A stretch of DNA of 64,000 bases from Pectobacterium betavasculorum (GCF_000749845.1 NZ_JQHM01000001.1:868001-932000), one strand, 5' to 3'. Shown: positions 44,547 through 55,029, numbered from the stretch's first letter. The notes: generated by a model not told the origin, from the sequence alone. Made by a program: numbers and translations.

Positions 44547-46715
44547 ATGAGCCGTGCCCCAATAAGCAAAGATGAAAACAAACGTCTTGCTGCTCTTCGT
44601 GAGTATGGCATTAAGAACGTATTATTTGACCCTAGCCTGAGTAACCTGATTAGCCTGGCCGCTAACATCTTTAGTGCGCCTATTGTTCTGGTGTCATTAG
44701 TTGAGGCTGAACGCCAACTGTTTGCTGCCAGCGTGGGGGTGCCTTTTTGTGAAACATCTCGCGATGTCTCTTTTTGCGCCCATACGATTCTAAAGAAAAA
44801 GATCATGGTGGTGCCTGATGCGCTCAAAGATGCGCGTTTCAAAAATAACCCGCTGGTTGTGGGAATCCCTTACATTCGTTTTTATGCAGGTATTCCATTA
44901 ATTACACCATCCGGCCATGCTATTGGCACGCTATGCGTTATCGATTTAAAACCCAGAGCCACATTCACCAAACGTGATGAGCATAATATGCAGGATCTGG
45001 CTTCATTGGTGATGGACAAACTAGAAATGCGCCGCCTAGAGCTGGCGCGTAAAGCCAGTCAGATACGTTTTGAAAATATCGCCAATACCTCTCCCGATAC
45101 AATTTTGTGCGTTAATGAGAAGGGAATGATTACCTTCTGGAATACCGCTGCGGAAAATATGCTGGGGTATGGTGACGAGGATATTATTGGCCGTAATATT
45201 AATACCATCGTGCCTGATGCCTTTATTGTGCAGCTTAACCATTTAGTCACTGACCGTGATTCGCTGATGAAAGGTGTGACGCTGGAACTGAATGTGCAAG
45301 CTAAAAGTGGCAGTCTGGTACCCGTTGAATTGTCGGTTTCTATGTGGGAAGACAACGACAACATTAGCTATGGCGCGATATTGCGTGACATTACAGAACG
45401 TCGACGCAATGAAGAACGGCTGTTTTTATTAGCACACATGGATCCACTCACGGGGTTGGCAAACCGGACGTTATTAACCTCTAATCTCGAAACCGCGCTA
45501 AAGAATGAACCTGCCGTCTGTATCATGATGGTCGATCTGGACGGATTTAAAGATGTTAATGATAGTCTGGGGCATTCCAGCGGCGATGATATTCTGGTGT
45601 ATGTTGCCAAAAAAATAAAAGCGACGGTCCGCTCCGGTGATGTCGTGGCGAGAATGGGCGGGGATGAGTTTGCGCTGTTGTTTCCCAGCCTGAATGATAA
45701 AAGGGTCGCGGGTAAAATTGCTGAGCAAATTATTCATGAAATTTCGCAGGCAATGATCATTGACGATCACCAAATCAATATTAGTGCCAGTATTGGGGCG
45801 GTGCTATACCCCGACTATGGGCTAACCGTGCAAGATCTCTTGACCAGCGCCGATTTAGCTCTATATCAAGCGAAGTCAGAAGGGCGAAATTGTTACCGTT
45901 TTTTCACGCGTGAATTGCTTGAGGTCTTTCAGGCCAAGCATGCTTTTCAGCTCGAGTTTGTACGAGCTTACGAGCAGCATGAATTTGAAATGTTCTATCA
46001 GCCACAGGTAAAACTGGCGACAAATGAGATTGTTGGCGCGGAAGCACTGTTGCGCTGGCGTCACCCAGAAAGAGGATTGCTTGGCCCAGCCGCATTTCTC
46101 ACCGCACTGGAAAATGGGCCGTGGGCGGAGCGAGTCGGCGATTGGATCGTAGAAACGGCATGTAAGCAGGCCGCCGAGTGGTGTCAGACTAGCGACAGAT
46201 ATTTTCGTATCAGCATTAACCTTTTTAGCGCGCAGTTTCGTACCGGTATGCTGGGGCAGAAGATTATGGACACGCTCGCTCAAACAGGGTTGGAACCAAG
46301 TTCTCTTGAATTGGAGATCACGGAAAACATTATCCTCCGGTACGATGAGAATATGTTGCAGCCATTAAAGACATTGCGGGAAGCGGGAATCGGCATTGCA
46401 TTTGACGACTATGGGACAGGCTATGCATCGCTTAGCATGCTAAAAAATTACCCGGTCACGCGACTGAAGATCGACCAAACCTTTGTCAGAACTATGTGTG
46501 AATCTCCGCCGGATGCGGCGATTGTTCGGGCGATCCTGTATCTTGGAAAAAGTTTCGGCCTGGGCGTGATTGCAGAGGGCGTGGAAACATTAGAGCAGAG
46601 TGAACGGCTGCGGAGTAAAGGGTGTGAGGAAGCACAGGGATACTTGTTTGGGCATCCGATGCCTGCCGAGGAGTTCACCCAGTTACTGAAATTGAATAAG
46701 CCGATAGACGTATAA
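44547..46715 (+). CDS. GAF-PAS-GGDEF-EAL cyclic di-GMP enzyme
   Basis: 722 residues, no membrane segment. GAF domain ~20-165, PAS ~170-290 (RFENIANTSPDTILCVNEKGMITFWN), GGDEF ~295-450 with MGGDEF (~370) and an intact inhibitory RxxD (RSGD five residues before it), EAL ~470-715 with GAEALLRW (~497), LEITE (~591) and FDDYGTGYASL (~617). Both catalytic centres look intact, so it could make or degrade c-di-GMP depending on the GAF/PAS input. Soluble sensor of a small ligand or redox state by inference. Confidence 0.9.
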   Translation: MSRAPISKDENKRLAALREYGIKNVLFDPSLSNLISLAANIFSAPIVLVSLVEAERQLFAASVGVPFCETSRDVSFCAHTILKKKIMVVPDALKDARFKNNPLVVGIPYIRFYAGIPLITPSGHAIGTLCVIDLKPRATFTKRDEHNMQDLASLVMDKLEMRRLELARKASQIRFENIANTSPDTILCVNEKGMITFWNTAAENMLGYGDEDIIGRNINTIVPDAFIVQLNHLVTDRDSLMKGVTLELNVQAKSGSLVPVELSVSMWEDNDNISYGAILRDITERRRNEERLFLLAHMDPLTGLANRTLLTSNLETALKNEPAVCIMMVDLDGFKDVNDSLGHSSGDDILVYVAKKIKATVRSGDVVARMGGDEFALLFPSLNDKRVAGKIAEQIIHEISQAMIIDDHQINISASIGAVLYPDYGLTVQDLLTSADLALYQAKSEGRNCYRFFTRELLEVFQAKHAFQLEFVRAYEQHEFEMFYQPQVKLATNEIVGAEALLRWRHPERGLLGPAAFLTALENGPWAERVGDWIVETACKQAAEWCQTSDRYFRISINLFSAQFRTGMLGQKIMDTLAQTGLEPSSLELEITENIILRYDENMLQPLKTLREAGIGIAFDDYGTGYASLSMLKNYPVTRLKIDQTFVRTMCESPPDAAIVRAILYLGKSFGLGVIAEGVETLEQSERLRSKGCEEAQGYLFGHPMPAEEFTQLLKLNKPIDV

Positions 46716-46866
46716 ATAAATGATGGTGCTATACCAGTCCTCCTTAAAAGCCCGCGCCTGCTGGCTTTTATGCTGTGCGCTTGCCATTCGGTTAACTGAC
46801 TAAAAAGTGGAATGTGGATCACATTTTTTCTATAGTGCAGGCTCGTAAACCAGTACCGGATGTCCC

Positions 46867-48609
46867 GTGCACGAAATATTTGAGATGCTCCTTGCGGTTT
46901 TTGACCGCGCGGCCTTGATGCTAATTTGCCTATTCTTCCTGACGAGGACGCGTCAGTTCCGGCAATTGCTGCAAAAAGAGCAACATTCGCCGAGAGAGCG
47001 GGTGACGGTGACGGCCATCTTTTCACTGTTTGCGCTGTTCGGTACGTATTCCGGCATTAACGTTGAGGGATCGCTTGTCAACGTGCGCGTGATTGCTGTG
47101 ATGTCAGGCGGTATTCTCTTTGGCCCTTGGGTGGGGATCGCGACCGGTATCATTGCGGGAACGCATCGTTATCTCATTGATATTGAAGGTATCACCTCTA
47201 TACCTTGTCTGATTACCAGCATTATTGCTGGTATCACTTCGGGCTATATCAATAAGAAAGTTAAAAAAGAGCAGCAGTGGAGCATCGGGATTCTGGGCGG
47301 GATGCTATGTGAGTCATTAACTATGCTACTGGTTGTGGCGTGGGCGACGCCGATCGAGTTAGGGCTGGATATTGTTTCAAAAATTGCGGTGCCAATGATC
47401 CTGGGTTCCGTATGTATTGGTCTGATCGTATTGCTGGTACAGAGTGTGGCGAATGAAAAAGAGGTGATTGCTGCCAGACAAGCCAAGCTCGCGCTGGATA
47501 TCGCCCATAAGACACTGCCCTATTTTCGCAATATTAACAGTGACTCACTCACGGCCATTTGTAGAATCATTCGTACTGAAATTAATGCGGACGCAGTGGC
47601 AATAACAAACACGCAGCATATTCAGGCTTACGTAGGGATCGGGGAAGAGAAATATAATATTGGCCACGATATTATCAGCCCGATGACGCAGCAGGCGATG
47701 CATGACGGGAAAATCATCATTAAAAATAATGATGAACAACATCTGACGCCGGAGATCCATTCGATGATCGTCATCCCGCTGTGGGAACACGGGCAGGTGA
47801 CCGGTACGCTGAAAATCTATTATCGCCATGCACACAAAATTACCTATTCATTACGCGTGATGGCTGTCGGTTTATCACAAATCATGTCAACGCAAATTGA
47901 AGTATCCCGCACAGAACAACTGCGAGATATGGCAAATAAAGCGGAACTGAGAGCGCTGCAAAGTAAAATCAATCCGCACTTTCTTTTTAATGCTCTAAAT
48001 GCGATCTCCTCGTCTATTCGTATTAATCCCGATACGGCGCGCCAGTTGGTGATCAATCTGTCTCGCTATTTACGCTATAACCTCGAACTCAACGACGATG
48101 CGCTGATAGATATAAAAAAAGAGCTGTACCAAATTCAGGATTATATCGCGATTGAGCAGGCGAGATTTGGCGCTAAGTTGACGGTGATTTACGATATTGA
48201 CGACGATGTGGCGTACAAAATTCCTAGCTTATTAATTCAGCCGCTGGTGGAAAATGCGATTGTGCATGGGATTCAGCCTTTTAAAGGCAAGGGAACCGTG
48301 GTGCTGTCGGTGAAAGATCAGGGCGATAAGCTGCTAGTGGCGGTAAAAGATACTGGCCACGGCATCAGTCAGGAAACGATGGATCGCGTTGCGCGCAATG
48401 AATTACCGGGCAATAAAATTGGTCTGCTGAATGTGCATCATCGGGTCCGCTTGCTCTATGGTGATGGCCTGCATATTCGCCGTTTGGAACCAGGGACCGA
48501 GATTTATTTCTACATCCCACGAGAAGATAAAATCCCGTCGGCATTGCCGGATAGTATTCAAGCGCCATCCTCAAGAGAGGCTGCTGAGCAAACAGGAGGC
48601 AACCCATGA
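46867..48609 (+). CDS. ypdA: Sensor histidine kinase YpdA (pyruvate sensor, LytS family)
   Basis: 580 residues from GTG 46867. [25 protein letters not shown] and [25 protein letters not shown] align closely with E. coli YpdA (PyrS). 5TM-LYT membrane part ~1-200, GAF ~225-365, His kinase domain with phospho-His in [11 protein letters not shown] (~370), N-box [12 protein letters not shown] (~459) and GHGI/GNKIGL ATP loops. In E. coli YpdA/YpdB respond to pyruvate and switch on yhjX. Overlaps ypdB by 4 bp. Confidence 0.9.
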   Translation: MHEIFEMLLAVFDRAALMLICLFFLTRTRQFRQLLQKEQHSPRERVTVTAIFSLFALFGTYSGINVEGSLVNVRVIAVMSGGILFGPWVGIATGIIAGTHRYLIDIEGITSIPCLITSIIAGITSGYINKKVKKEQQWSIGILGGMLCESLTMLLVVAWATPIELGLDIVSKIAVPMILGSVCIGLIVLLVQSVANEKEVIAARQAKLALDIAHKTLPYFRNINSDSLTAICRIIRTEINADAVAITNTQHIQAYVGIGEEKYNIGHDIISPMTQQAMHDGKIIIKNNDEQHLTPEIHSMIVIPLWEHGQVTGTLKIYYRHAHKITYSLRVMAVGLSQIMSTQIEVSRTEQLRDMANKAELRALQSKINPHFLFNALNAISSSIRINPDTARQLVINLSRYLRYNLELNDDALIDIKKELYQIQDYIAIEQARFGAKLTVIYDIDDDVAYKIPSLLIQPLVENAIVHGIQPFKGKGTVVLSVKDQGDKLLVAVKDTGHGISQETMDRVARNELPGNKIGLLNVHHRVRLLYGDGLHIRRLEPGTEIYFYIPREDKIPSALPDSIQAPSSREAAEQTGGNP

Positions 48610-49355
48610 AAGCCATTATTGTTGAAGATGAGTTCCTTGCGCAGCAGGAACTGAGTTACCTCATCAAACAACACAGTGATATTACGGTTGAGGCGACATT
48701 TGATGATGGGCTGGATGTCCTGAAGTATCTTCAGCATAACGAAGTTGATGCGATCTTTTTGGATATCAATATCCCATCATTAGACGGCGTCTGGCTGGCG
48801 CAAAATATCAGCAAATTCGCGCATAAGCCTTACCTCATTTTTATTACGGCCTACAAAGAACATGCGGTTGAGGCGTTTGAAGTCGAGGCTTTCGATTACA
48901 TTCTCAAGCCGTATCATGAATCTCGCATCATCACGATGCTGCGCAAACTGGAAGTGACCTGGCAGCAGCGCCAGGTTGCACCTGCTGCTGAAACTGGCTC
49001 GCATGCAGGGGCGCCAAGAGGGGCTCAGCAAACGATTAATCTGATGAAAGATGAGCGGATTATCGTCACGGATATTAACAATATCTACTACGCGTCTGCA
49101 CAGGAAAAGGTCACGCTGGTTTATACTCGGCGGGAGGAATTCGTCATGCCGATGAATATTACGGAGTTTTGTAGTCGCTTGCCGGAAGACTATTTCTTCC
49201 GCTGCCATCGCTCTTACTGCGTCAACCTGACAAAAATCCGTGAAATTGTGCCGTGGTTTAACAATACCTATATCCTGCGATTAAACGATCTGGATTTTGA
49301 AGTCCCGGTGAGCCGGAGCAAGATAAAGGCGTTCAGGTCATTGATGCGTCTTTAA
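48606..49355 (+). CDS. ypdB: LytTR response regulator YpdB
   Basis: 249 residues. Receiver domain 1-~120 with acidic pocket ED (8-9), phospho-Asp in AIFLDINIP (~53) and KP(Y) (~102); LytTR DNA-binding domain ~140-245 ([34 protein letters not shown]). Highly similar to E. coli YpdB throughout. Its probable binding site lies 2 bp after its own stop, before the transporter gene. Confidence 0.9.
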   Translation: MKAIIVEDEFLAQQELSYLIKQHSDITVEATFDDGLDVLKYLQHNEVDAIFLDINIPSLDGVWLAQNISKFAHKPYLIFITAYKEHAVEAFEVEAFDYILKPYHESRIITMLRKLEVTWQQRQVAPAAETGSHAGAPRGAQQTINLMKDERIIVTDINNIYYASAQEKVTLVYTRREEFVMPMNITEFCSRLPEDYFFRCHRSYCVNLTKIREIVPWFNNTYILRLNDLDFEVPVSRSKIKAFRSLMRL

Positions 49356-49356
49356 A

Positions 49357-49387
49357 GGCATTTCATTCCGCGTTTCAGGCATCTCAT
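49357..49387 (+). promoter_or_regulatory. YpdB binding site before the yhjX-like gene
   Basis: Direct repeat GGCATTTCAT, 11-bp spacer, GGCATCTCAT: the published YpdB motif of the E. coli yhjX promoter with one mismatch and the correct spacing. A TATACT at 49421 fits a -10 element 33 bp downstream. Confidence 0.85.
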
Positions 49388-49538
49388 TCCTCATTCGAAC
49401 AACCACTGTCAGCCCGCTTGTATACTGGCCTCAGCCCATAAGCTGACAGTGTTTTGATGGATTTTCTCTTCTCAACATCAGCTTATATTTTTAGCGTGCC
49501 GAGTGAATCGGACCAATTTTTGATGTAGGGGAAAACCC

Positions 49539-50762
49539 ATGAATACCAAACCTGTTAATCGGGGATTGATTGTCCTCGGTACCATCATCACCCAAATGGG
49601 ACTCGGCACGATTTACACCTGGAGTTTATTCAACCAGCCATTGGTGGACAAATTTGGCTGGACGCTGAGCTCCGTTGCGACGACGTTTTCCATTACCAGT
49701 TTCTGTCTGGCATTTGCAACGCTATTTGCCGGTAAGTTTCAGGAACGTATTGGCCTGCGCCGCCTGACGATGATCGCAGGCATCGCCCTGGGCGCTGGTC
49801 TGATGGCAAGTGCGGTGAGCCCGTCGTTGACGCTGATTTATCTGCTGATGGGGGTTGTCGTTGGTTTTGCTGATGGCACAGCTTACATCACGACGCTGTC
49901 CAATTTGATCAAATGGTTCCCTAATCGCAAAGGGTTGATCGCCGGTATTTCGGTTGGTGCATTTGGCACCGGAAGTCTGTTGTTCAAATATGTAAATAGC
50001 TTTTTGATTGCGGAAGTAGGTGTGTCAGAAGCCTTTTTCTACTGGGGGATTATCGTTATGGCGATGATTCTGGTCGGAAGTTCACTGCTGAAAGAACCTG
50101 CTGCAATGCCGGTACAGCAGGCTGCTGTTCAGGGACAGACGCGTGATTTCTCGCTGGCCGAGATGTTGGCGACCAAAGAATCGTATTTGCTATTTATTAT
50201 CTTCTTCACTGCGTGCATGAGCGGCCTGTATTTGATCGGTATTGTAAAAGATATTGGTGTGCAAATGGCCGGAATGGATATGGCGACGGCGGCAAATGCC
50301 GTGTCTGCGATTGCGATTTTTAATACCGTGGGTCGTATTGTGCTTGGGGCGCTTTCCGATAACGTCGGGCGTATGCGCGTCATCACTTTTACGCTGTTTG
50401 TGACGATTTTGGCGGTGTCTGTGATGACGTTTCTGCCACTTAATCCAATCCTGTTCTTTATCTGTGTCAGCGCGATTGCCTTCTGTTTTGGTGGCAACAT
50501 CACGGTGTTCCCGGCGATTGTTGGCGATTTCTTCGGCCTGAAAAATCACAGTAAAAACTACGGCGTGATTTATCAGGGGTTTGGTATCGGCGCGTTGTCT
50601 GGCTCGTTCATCGCTGCACAACTCGGGGGATTCCAGGCGACATTTATGGCCATTATTATTATGTCTGTCGTCTCACAGCTGATTACCCTGTGGGTCAAAC
50701 CACCTAAACATCAGCCTGTTACTGCTTCAATGCGTACGGATATGGCACACGCACAGAGCTGA
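49539..50762 (+). CDS. yhjX: OFA-family MFS transporter, YhjX-like
   Basis: 407 residues with 12 predicted membrane helices. LGTIITQMGLGTIYTWSLFNQPL, GKFQERIGLRRLTM and LSNLIKWFPNRKGLIAGISVGAFGTGSLLFKY match E. coli YhjX and the oxalate/formate antiporter group. In E. coli yhjX is the only strong YpdB target; here the gene is placed directly behind ypdAB with the operator between, so genetic linkage replaces the trans control seen in E. coli. Substrate likely pyruvate or a related carboxylate, not proved. Confidence 0.85.
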   Translation: MNTKPVNRGLIVLGTIITQMGLGTIYTWSLFNQPLVDKFGWTLSSVATTFSITSFCLAFATLFAGKFQERIGLRRLTMIAGIALGAGLMASAVSPSLTLIYLLMGVVVGFADGTAYITTLSNLIKWFPNRKGLIAGISVGAFGTGSLLFKYVNSFLIAEVGVSEAFFYWGIIVMAMILVGSSLLKEPAAMPVQQAAVQGQTRDFSLAEMLATKESYLLFIIFFTACMSGLYLIGIVKDIGVQMAGMDMATAANAVSAIAIFNTVGRIVLGALSDNVGRMRVITFTLFVTILAVSVMTFLPLNPILFFICVSAIAFCFGGNITVFPAIVGDFFGLKNHSKNYGVIYQGFGIGALSGSFIAAQLGGFQATFMAIIIMSVVSQLITLWVKPPKHQPVTASMRTDMAHAQS

Positions 50763-51114
50763 TAGCGCGGCCACGCTAACGGAACATCGCGCTGGGCTCC
50801 ACAAGCCGCTCGGCGCGAGTTTTTCTTTTTCCCTACCTCAACGTTTCTTCTCTTCACCAACTGAAATATCGCGATACCGTTCATCACTTTCCCAGCCATC
50901 CACGTGTCACAGACAAGTACCTAGTGTCATTATACGAACGCTATCGCACTGACGTATCGGGTTTTCAGTAGGCAGGATGCCGCTTTCCTTTTGAAAAGTG
51001 TAAAGTTATGTGGATTTAGTAACTGAAAAGTTAAGAATACTTGAAAATGCCACGGCAACCCATACGATGTAGGTGTTGCAACTTAATCTTTCTGCGAGAG
51101 GAAATCAGACTTTT
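50763..51114. other. Intergenic region between yhjX and htpX
   Basis: The first 70 bp hold a GC-rich hairpin (CTCGGCGCGAG then TTTTTCTTTTT, around 50809-50830) that probably terminates yhjX. The right part carries the htpX promoter. No gene seen. Confidence 0.5.
51040..51063 (+). promoter_or_regulatory. Sigma-32-like promoter of htpX
   Basis: CTTGAAA at 51040-51046 and CCCAT at 51059-51063, 12 bp apart, fit the heat-shock consensus CTTGAAA / CCCCATnT. The transcript would start about 40 bp before the htpX ATG. Confidence 0.55.
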
Positions 51115-51996
51115 ATGATGCGTATTGCGCTTTTCCTGATCACCAACCTGGCGGTGATGTTGGTTTTCGGGCTGGTACTCAGCCTGACGGGAATTCAGTC
51201 CAGCAGTGTCCAGGGCTTAATGATTATGGCTGGGCTGTTTGGCTTTGGCGGTGCGTTTGTTTCACTGCTGATGTCTAAATGGATGGCGTTACGGTCCGTT
51301 GGCGGTGAAGTCATTGAACAACCACGTAACGAAACCGAACGTTGGCTGGTGGAAACCGTTCGTTCACAGTCACAGCAGGCTGGGATCGCGATGCCACAGG
51401 TGGCAATCTACCATGCACCGGATATCAATGCGTTCGCAACGGGAGCCCGTCGTGATGCATCGCTGGTGGCAGTAAGCACCGGTTTGCTGCAAAACATGAG
51501 CCGTGATGAGGCCGAAGCAGTTATCGCGCACGAAATCAGCCACATCGCGAATGGCGACATGGTGACCATGACGTTGGTTCAGGGGATCGTAAACACCTTC
51601 GTTATCTTTATCTCTCGTCTCATTGCGCAAGTCGTTTCCGGTTTCCTGTCCGGCAACCGTGACGAAGGTGAAAGCAGTAACGGTAACCCGCTGGTTTACT
51701 TCGCTGTAGCAACGGTGCTGGAACTGGTGTTTGGTATTCTTGCCAGCATTATTACCATGTGGTTCTCACGCTACCGTGAATTCCATGCCGATGCTGGTTC
51801 AGCCAAGCTGGTAGGGCGTGAAAAAATGATCGCTGCACTACAACGCTTGAAGACCAGCTACGAGCCACAGGAAGAGAGCAGCATGATGGCTTTCTGCATT
51901 AACGGCAAATCAAAATCCTTCAGCGAACTGTTTATGTCACACCCGCCGTTGGATAAGCGAATCGAAGCGCTGCGCTCTGGCGAATACCTGAAGTAA
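51115..51996 (+). CDS. htpX: Heat-shock membrane metalloprotease HtpX
   Basis: 293 residues, the E. coli length, from ATG 51115 ([15 protein letters not shown]). Zinc motif HEISH at 139-143 with the third ligand region in [16 protein letters not shown] (~222). Four membrane helices. It degrades misfolded membrane proteins together with FtsH. Sequence is nearly colinear with E. coli HtpX. Confidence 0.95.
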   Translation: MMRIALFLITNLAVMLVFGLVLSLTGIQSSSVQGLMIMAGLFGFGGAFVSLLMSKWMALRSVGGEVIEQPRNETERWLVETVRSQSQQAGIAMPQVAIYHAPDINAFATGARRDASLVAVSTGLLQNMSRDEAEAVIAHEISHIANGDMVTMTLVQGIVNTFVIFISRLIAQVVSGFLSGNRDEGESSNGNPLVYFAVATVLELVFGILASIITMWFSRYREFHADAGSAKLVGREKMIAALQRLKTSYEPQEESSMMAFCINGKSKSFSELFMSHPPLDKRIEALRSGEYLK

Positions 51997-52014
51997 TTTA
52001 CCGTAGTCTCCCCA

Positions 52015-52040
52015 CAAAGGCCCATTCGGGCCTTTGTTAT
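52015..52040 (+). terminator. htpX terminator
   Basis: Arms CAAAGGCCC and GGGCCTTTG around ATTC, followed by TTATTTC, 18 bp after the htpX stop. Confidence 0.7.
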
Positions 52041-52158
52041 TTCTGCATTTATTGGCTCTTCGCTCCTGTGCTTTCCCTGTACGAATGTTTTCATCAGATC
52101 TGAACCAGGTGGTGAAAATATGAAGAATGTTTTATAAAATAAAACCACGATCACGGAA

Positions 52159-52181
52159 AAATGAAACATTGTTTCTATAAT
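52159..52181 (+). promoter_or_regulatory. KdgR box and -10 of ogl
   Basis: AATGAAAC-AT-TGTTTCTAT is close to the KdgR consensus AATGAAAC...GTTTCATT, and overlaps a perfect TATAAT (52176-52181). KdgR bound here would block RNA polymerase until pectin breakdown products (KDG) release it. Confidence 0.8.
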
Positions 52182-52337
52182 GCTGATATAACAGGCGTCT
52201 CGCGTGAGATTGGTGGCCTGATTTTTGAACAACTGGTGTCGGGATGACCGATTTATCGGGCGATTGAAATGTCAGGTTATCGAAGAGTATGCGCGTGTGG
52301 CGTTAAATTCTTCATGATAAGTTCTAAGGATTTACGG

Positions 52338-53504
52338 ATGGCCAAAGGTAATAAGATCCCTCTAACGTTTCATACCTACCAGGATTCAGCAACCGGCACC
52401 GAAGTTGTGCGTTTAACCCCGCCCGATGTTATCTGCCACCGCAACTATTTCTACCAGAAGTGTTTCTTCAATGACGGTAGCAAGCTGCTGTTTGGTGCTG
52501 CATTTGATGGCCCATGGAACTACTATCTGCTGGATTTAAAAGAGCAGAACGCCACCCAGTTGACGGAAGGCAAAGGTGACAACACCTTTGGTGGTTTCTT
52601 GTCTCCAAACGACGATGCGCTGTATTACGTTAAAAATACCCGTAATCTGATGCGTGTTGATCTGGCTACGTTGGAAGAGAAAACGATTTATCAGGTGCCG
52701 GACGACTGGGTCGGCTACGGTACCTGGGTTGCCAACTCTGATTGCACCAAAATGGTCGGTATCGAAATCAAGAAAGAAGACTGGAAGCCATTAACCGATT
52801 GGAAAAAATTCCAGGAATTCTACTTCACTAATCCTTGCTGTCGTCTGATTCGCGTCGATTTGGTAACGGGCGAAGCTGAGACTATCCTCCAGGAAAACCA
52901 GTGGCTGGGTCACCCAATCTACCGCCCGGGTGATGACAACACGGTTGCCTTCTGCCACGAAGGTCCACATGACCTGGTTGATGCCCGTATGTGGTTCATC
53001 AACGAAGATGGCACCAACATGCGTAAAGTGAAAGAGCATGCTGAAGGCGAAAGTTGCACTCACGAATTCTGGGTGCCGGATGGTTCCGCGATGATTTATG
53101 TCTCTTACCTCAAAGACGATACCAACCGTTATATTCGTAGCATCGATCCTGTTACGCTGGAAGATCGCCAACTGCGCGTCATGCCGCCGTGTTCTCATCT
53201 GATGAGTAACTATGATGGCACACTGTTGGTCGGTGATGGTTCCGATGCACCGGTCGATGTGCAGGATGATGGCGGTTACAAAATTGAGAACGATCCGTTC
53301 CTGTATGTTTTCAACCTGAAAACGGGCAAAGAGCATCGTATTGCACAGCACAATACATCCTGGGAAGTGTTGGAAGGGGACCGTCAGGTCACTCACCCAC
53401 ACCCATCTTTCACACCGGATAATAAACAAGTCCTGTTTACTTCTGACGTAGATGGAAAGCCTGCGCTGTATCTGGCGAAGGTTCCTGATTCAGTCTGGAA
53501 CTAA
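52338..53504 (+). CDS. ogl: Oligogalacturonate lyase
   Basis: 388 residues from ATG 52338 (MAKGNKIPLTFHTYQDSATGTEVVRLTPPD), the known length for Erwinia Ogl. Beta-propeller PL22 enzyme, cytoplasmic: no signal peptide. HRNYFYQKCFFNDGSKLLFG, CHEGPHDLVDARMWFIN and TREDVTHPHPSFTPDN-like VTHPHPSFTPDN provide the His-rich metal/active-site segments. It splits unsaturated digalacturonate and short oligogalacturonides from pectin. Next to its regulator gene kdgR. Confidence 0.95.
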   Translation: MAKGNKIPLTFHTYQDSATGTEVVRLTPPDVICHRNYFYQKCFFNDGSKLLFGAAFDGPWNYYLLDLKEQNATQLTEGKGDNTFGGFLSPNDDALYYVKNTRNLMRVDLATLEEKTIYQVPDDWVGYGTWVANSDCTKMVGIEIKKEDWKPLTDWKKFQEFYFTNPCCRLIRVDLVTGEAETILQENQWLGHPIYRPGDDNTVAFCHEGPHDLVDARMWFINEDGTNMRKVKEHAEGESCTHEFWVPDGSAMIYVSYLKDDTNRYIRSIDPVTLEDRQLRVMPPCSHLMSNYDGTLLVGDGSDAPVDVQDDGGYKIENDPFLYVFNLKTGKEHRIAQHNTSWEVLEGDRQVTHPHPSFTPDNKQVLFTSDVDGKPALYLAKVPDSVWN

Positions 53505-53515
53505 TAATACTAATA

Positions 53516-53550
53516 AATCCGCGTCACGTTTCTGGGCGCGGATTATTTTA
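53516..53550 (+). terminator. ogl terminator
   Basis: Arms AATCCGCG and CGCGGATT with a 13-nt loop, followed by ATTTTAAAA, 12 bp after the ogl stop. Confidence 0.7.
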
Positions 53551-53717
53551 AAATATTTACTTACATATTATTTTATTAAGTCTCTGACGCGGTTATTTCT
53601 CAAACTTAACTTGATTATCGTTATTGCTCCATTGCCATAATCAAAGCGTTCCCTTTATACTAAAACCATTGTTCTATTTTTTTTAAAACAAAAAAACTGA
53701 GTAGGGTAACCACAAAA

Positions 53718-54509
53718 ATGGCTATTGCAGATTTAGATAAACAACCCGATTCCGTGTCGTCCGTTTTAAAGGTTTTTGGTATTTTGCAGGCATTAGGTGA
53801 AGAGAGAGAAATTGGTATTACCGAGCTTTCTCAGCGAGTCATGATGTCTAAAAGTACCGTTTACCGCTTCTTGCAGACGATGAAATCCCTGGGCTATGTG
53901 GCGCAGGAAGGTGAATCAGAGAAATATTCGCTGACGCTCAAGTTGTTTGAACTTGGTGCAAAAGCTTTGCAGAACGTAGATTTAATCCGCAGTGCGGATA
54001 TACAGATGCGCGAGTTGTCTGCACTGACGCGGGAAACGATCCACCTTGGCGCGTTGGATGAAGACGGCATCGTTTATATCCACAAGATTGATTCTATGTA
54101 TAACCTGCGCATGTATTCGCGCATCGGTCGCCGTAACCCATTGCACAGTACCGCAATTGGTAAAGTGCTGCTGGCGTGGCGCGATCGCGGTGAAGTGGAA
54201 GAAGTTCTGTCTACGGTTGAATTCACGCGTAGTACACCACACACGTTGTGTACTGCTGAAGATCTTCTCAATCAATTGGATGTCGTGCGCGAGCAAGGTT
54301 ACGGGGAAGATAAAGAAGAGCAGGAAGAAGGACTGCGTTGTATCGCTGTGCCAGTATTCGACCGTTTTGGCGTGGTGATCGCTGGCCTCAGTATTTCTTT
54401 CCCAACGATTCGTTTTTCGGAAGAAAATAAACACGAATATGTGACCATGCTGCACACCGCAGCCAGAAATATCTCTGAGCAAATGGGCTACCACGATTAC
54501 CCTTTCTGA
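53718..54509 (+). CDS. kdgR: KdgR, repressor of pectin degradation genes (IclR family)
   Basis: 263 residues, same as E. coli and Dickeya KdgR. N-terminal winged HTH (GITELSQRVMMSKSTVYRFLQTMKSLGYV, ~33-62), C-terminal IclR effector domain (~80-260) which binds KDG. It represses ogl, pectate lyase, secretion and kdg/kdu genes. Separate promoter region of ~210 bp, AT-rich, with no KdgR box seen before it. Confidence 0.95.
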   Translation: MAIADLDKQPDSVSSVLKVFGILQALGEEREIGITELSQRVMMSKSTVYRFLQTMKSLGYVAQEGESEKYSLTLKLFELGAKALQNVDLIRSADIQMRELSALTRETIHLGALDEDGIVYIHKIDSMYNLRMYSRIGRRNPLHSTAIGKVLLAWRDRGEVEEVLSTVEFTRSTPHTLCTAEDLLNQLDVVREQGYGEDKEEQEEGLRCIAVPVFDRFGVVIAGLSISFPTIRFSEENKHEYVTMLHTAARNISEQMGYHDYPF

Positions 54510-54528
54510 TATTCCCGCTCGATCCTTG

Positions 54529-54555
54529 AGCCTGTCTTTATCGACAGGCTTTTTT
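54529..54555 (+). terminator. kdgR terminator
   Basis: Arms AGCCTGTC and GACAGGCT then TTTTT. About 20 bp after the kdgR stop. Confidence 0.8.
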
Positions 54556-54765
54556 GTGGCGTGCCATCCCTAGCCGCCACCCTGTGGGCCGTCGCAAGCG
54601 ACGTTGAAAAACGCTCCCCACGTTTTTTTATTTTTTGTACCAATACGATAGCGATGTGCATCAACACGAGGCGGTTAAGGGATTGGGTAGGGTATCGAAC
54701 TTAGCTACGCCACGGTGTTAAGATAGCCGACAGGTATCTGTTGAGTGGTTATAAGTGGAGTCGTT

Positions 54766-55029
54766 GTGAACATATTAGAAGTGGTTTTTGTCTTATTGGT
54801 TGTGCTACTGGCTGCGTTGGTCTGGTTTTTTGTCAATCGGGCGAGTGTCAGAGCGAATGAGCAAGTGAAATTGCTGCAAGAGATCGTAGAGCAGCAACGC
54901 CAGCAGTTAGCCTTATTGAAAAAATTGCTGCCCCAGAATGTAGAGAAAAGCGAGCCTGAAACGCTTGCTGCCGAGCTCGATAGTGATGATGTGGCGCTAA
55001 CGTTTAAAAGCGTCATTCCTGAACGTTAA
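54766..55029 (+). CDS. yebO: YebO family small membrane protein
   Basis: 87 residues from GTG 54766 (GTGGAG 7 bp upstream). One N-terminal membrane helix (LEVVFVLLVVLLAALVWFFVNRAS) then a coiled coil NEQVKLLQEIVEQQRQQLALLKKLLPQN and an acidic tail ending in ER, as in E. coli YebO. In E. coli yebO also sits close to kdgR. Function unknown. No mgrB follows, unlike in E. coli. Confidence 0.75.
   Translation: MNILEVVFVLLVVLLAALVWFFVNRASVRANEQVKLLQEIVEQQRQQLALLKKLLPQNVEKSEPETLAAELDSDDVALTFKSVIPER

Larger units (their letters stand above)
51997..52337. other. Intergenic region between htpX and ogl
   Basis: Holds the htpX terminator, then an AT-rich stretch with the ogl promoter and KdgR box; ~155 nt of leader separate the -10 from the ogl start codon. 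No gene seen. Confidence 0.6.

Noticed and set aside
54580-54640. Second terminator-like hairpin (GTCGC AA GCGAC) behind kdgR
   Set aside because: Short stem not adjacent to a T run; probably a scattered intergenic repeat, but not enough here to define it.
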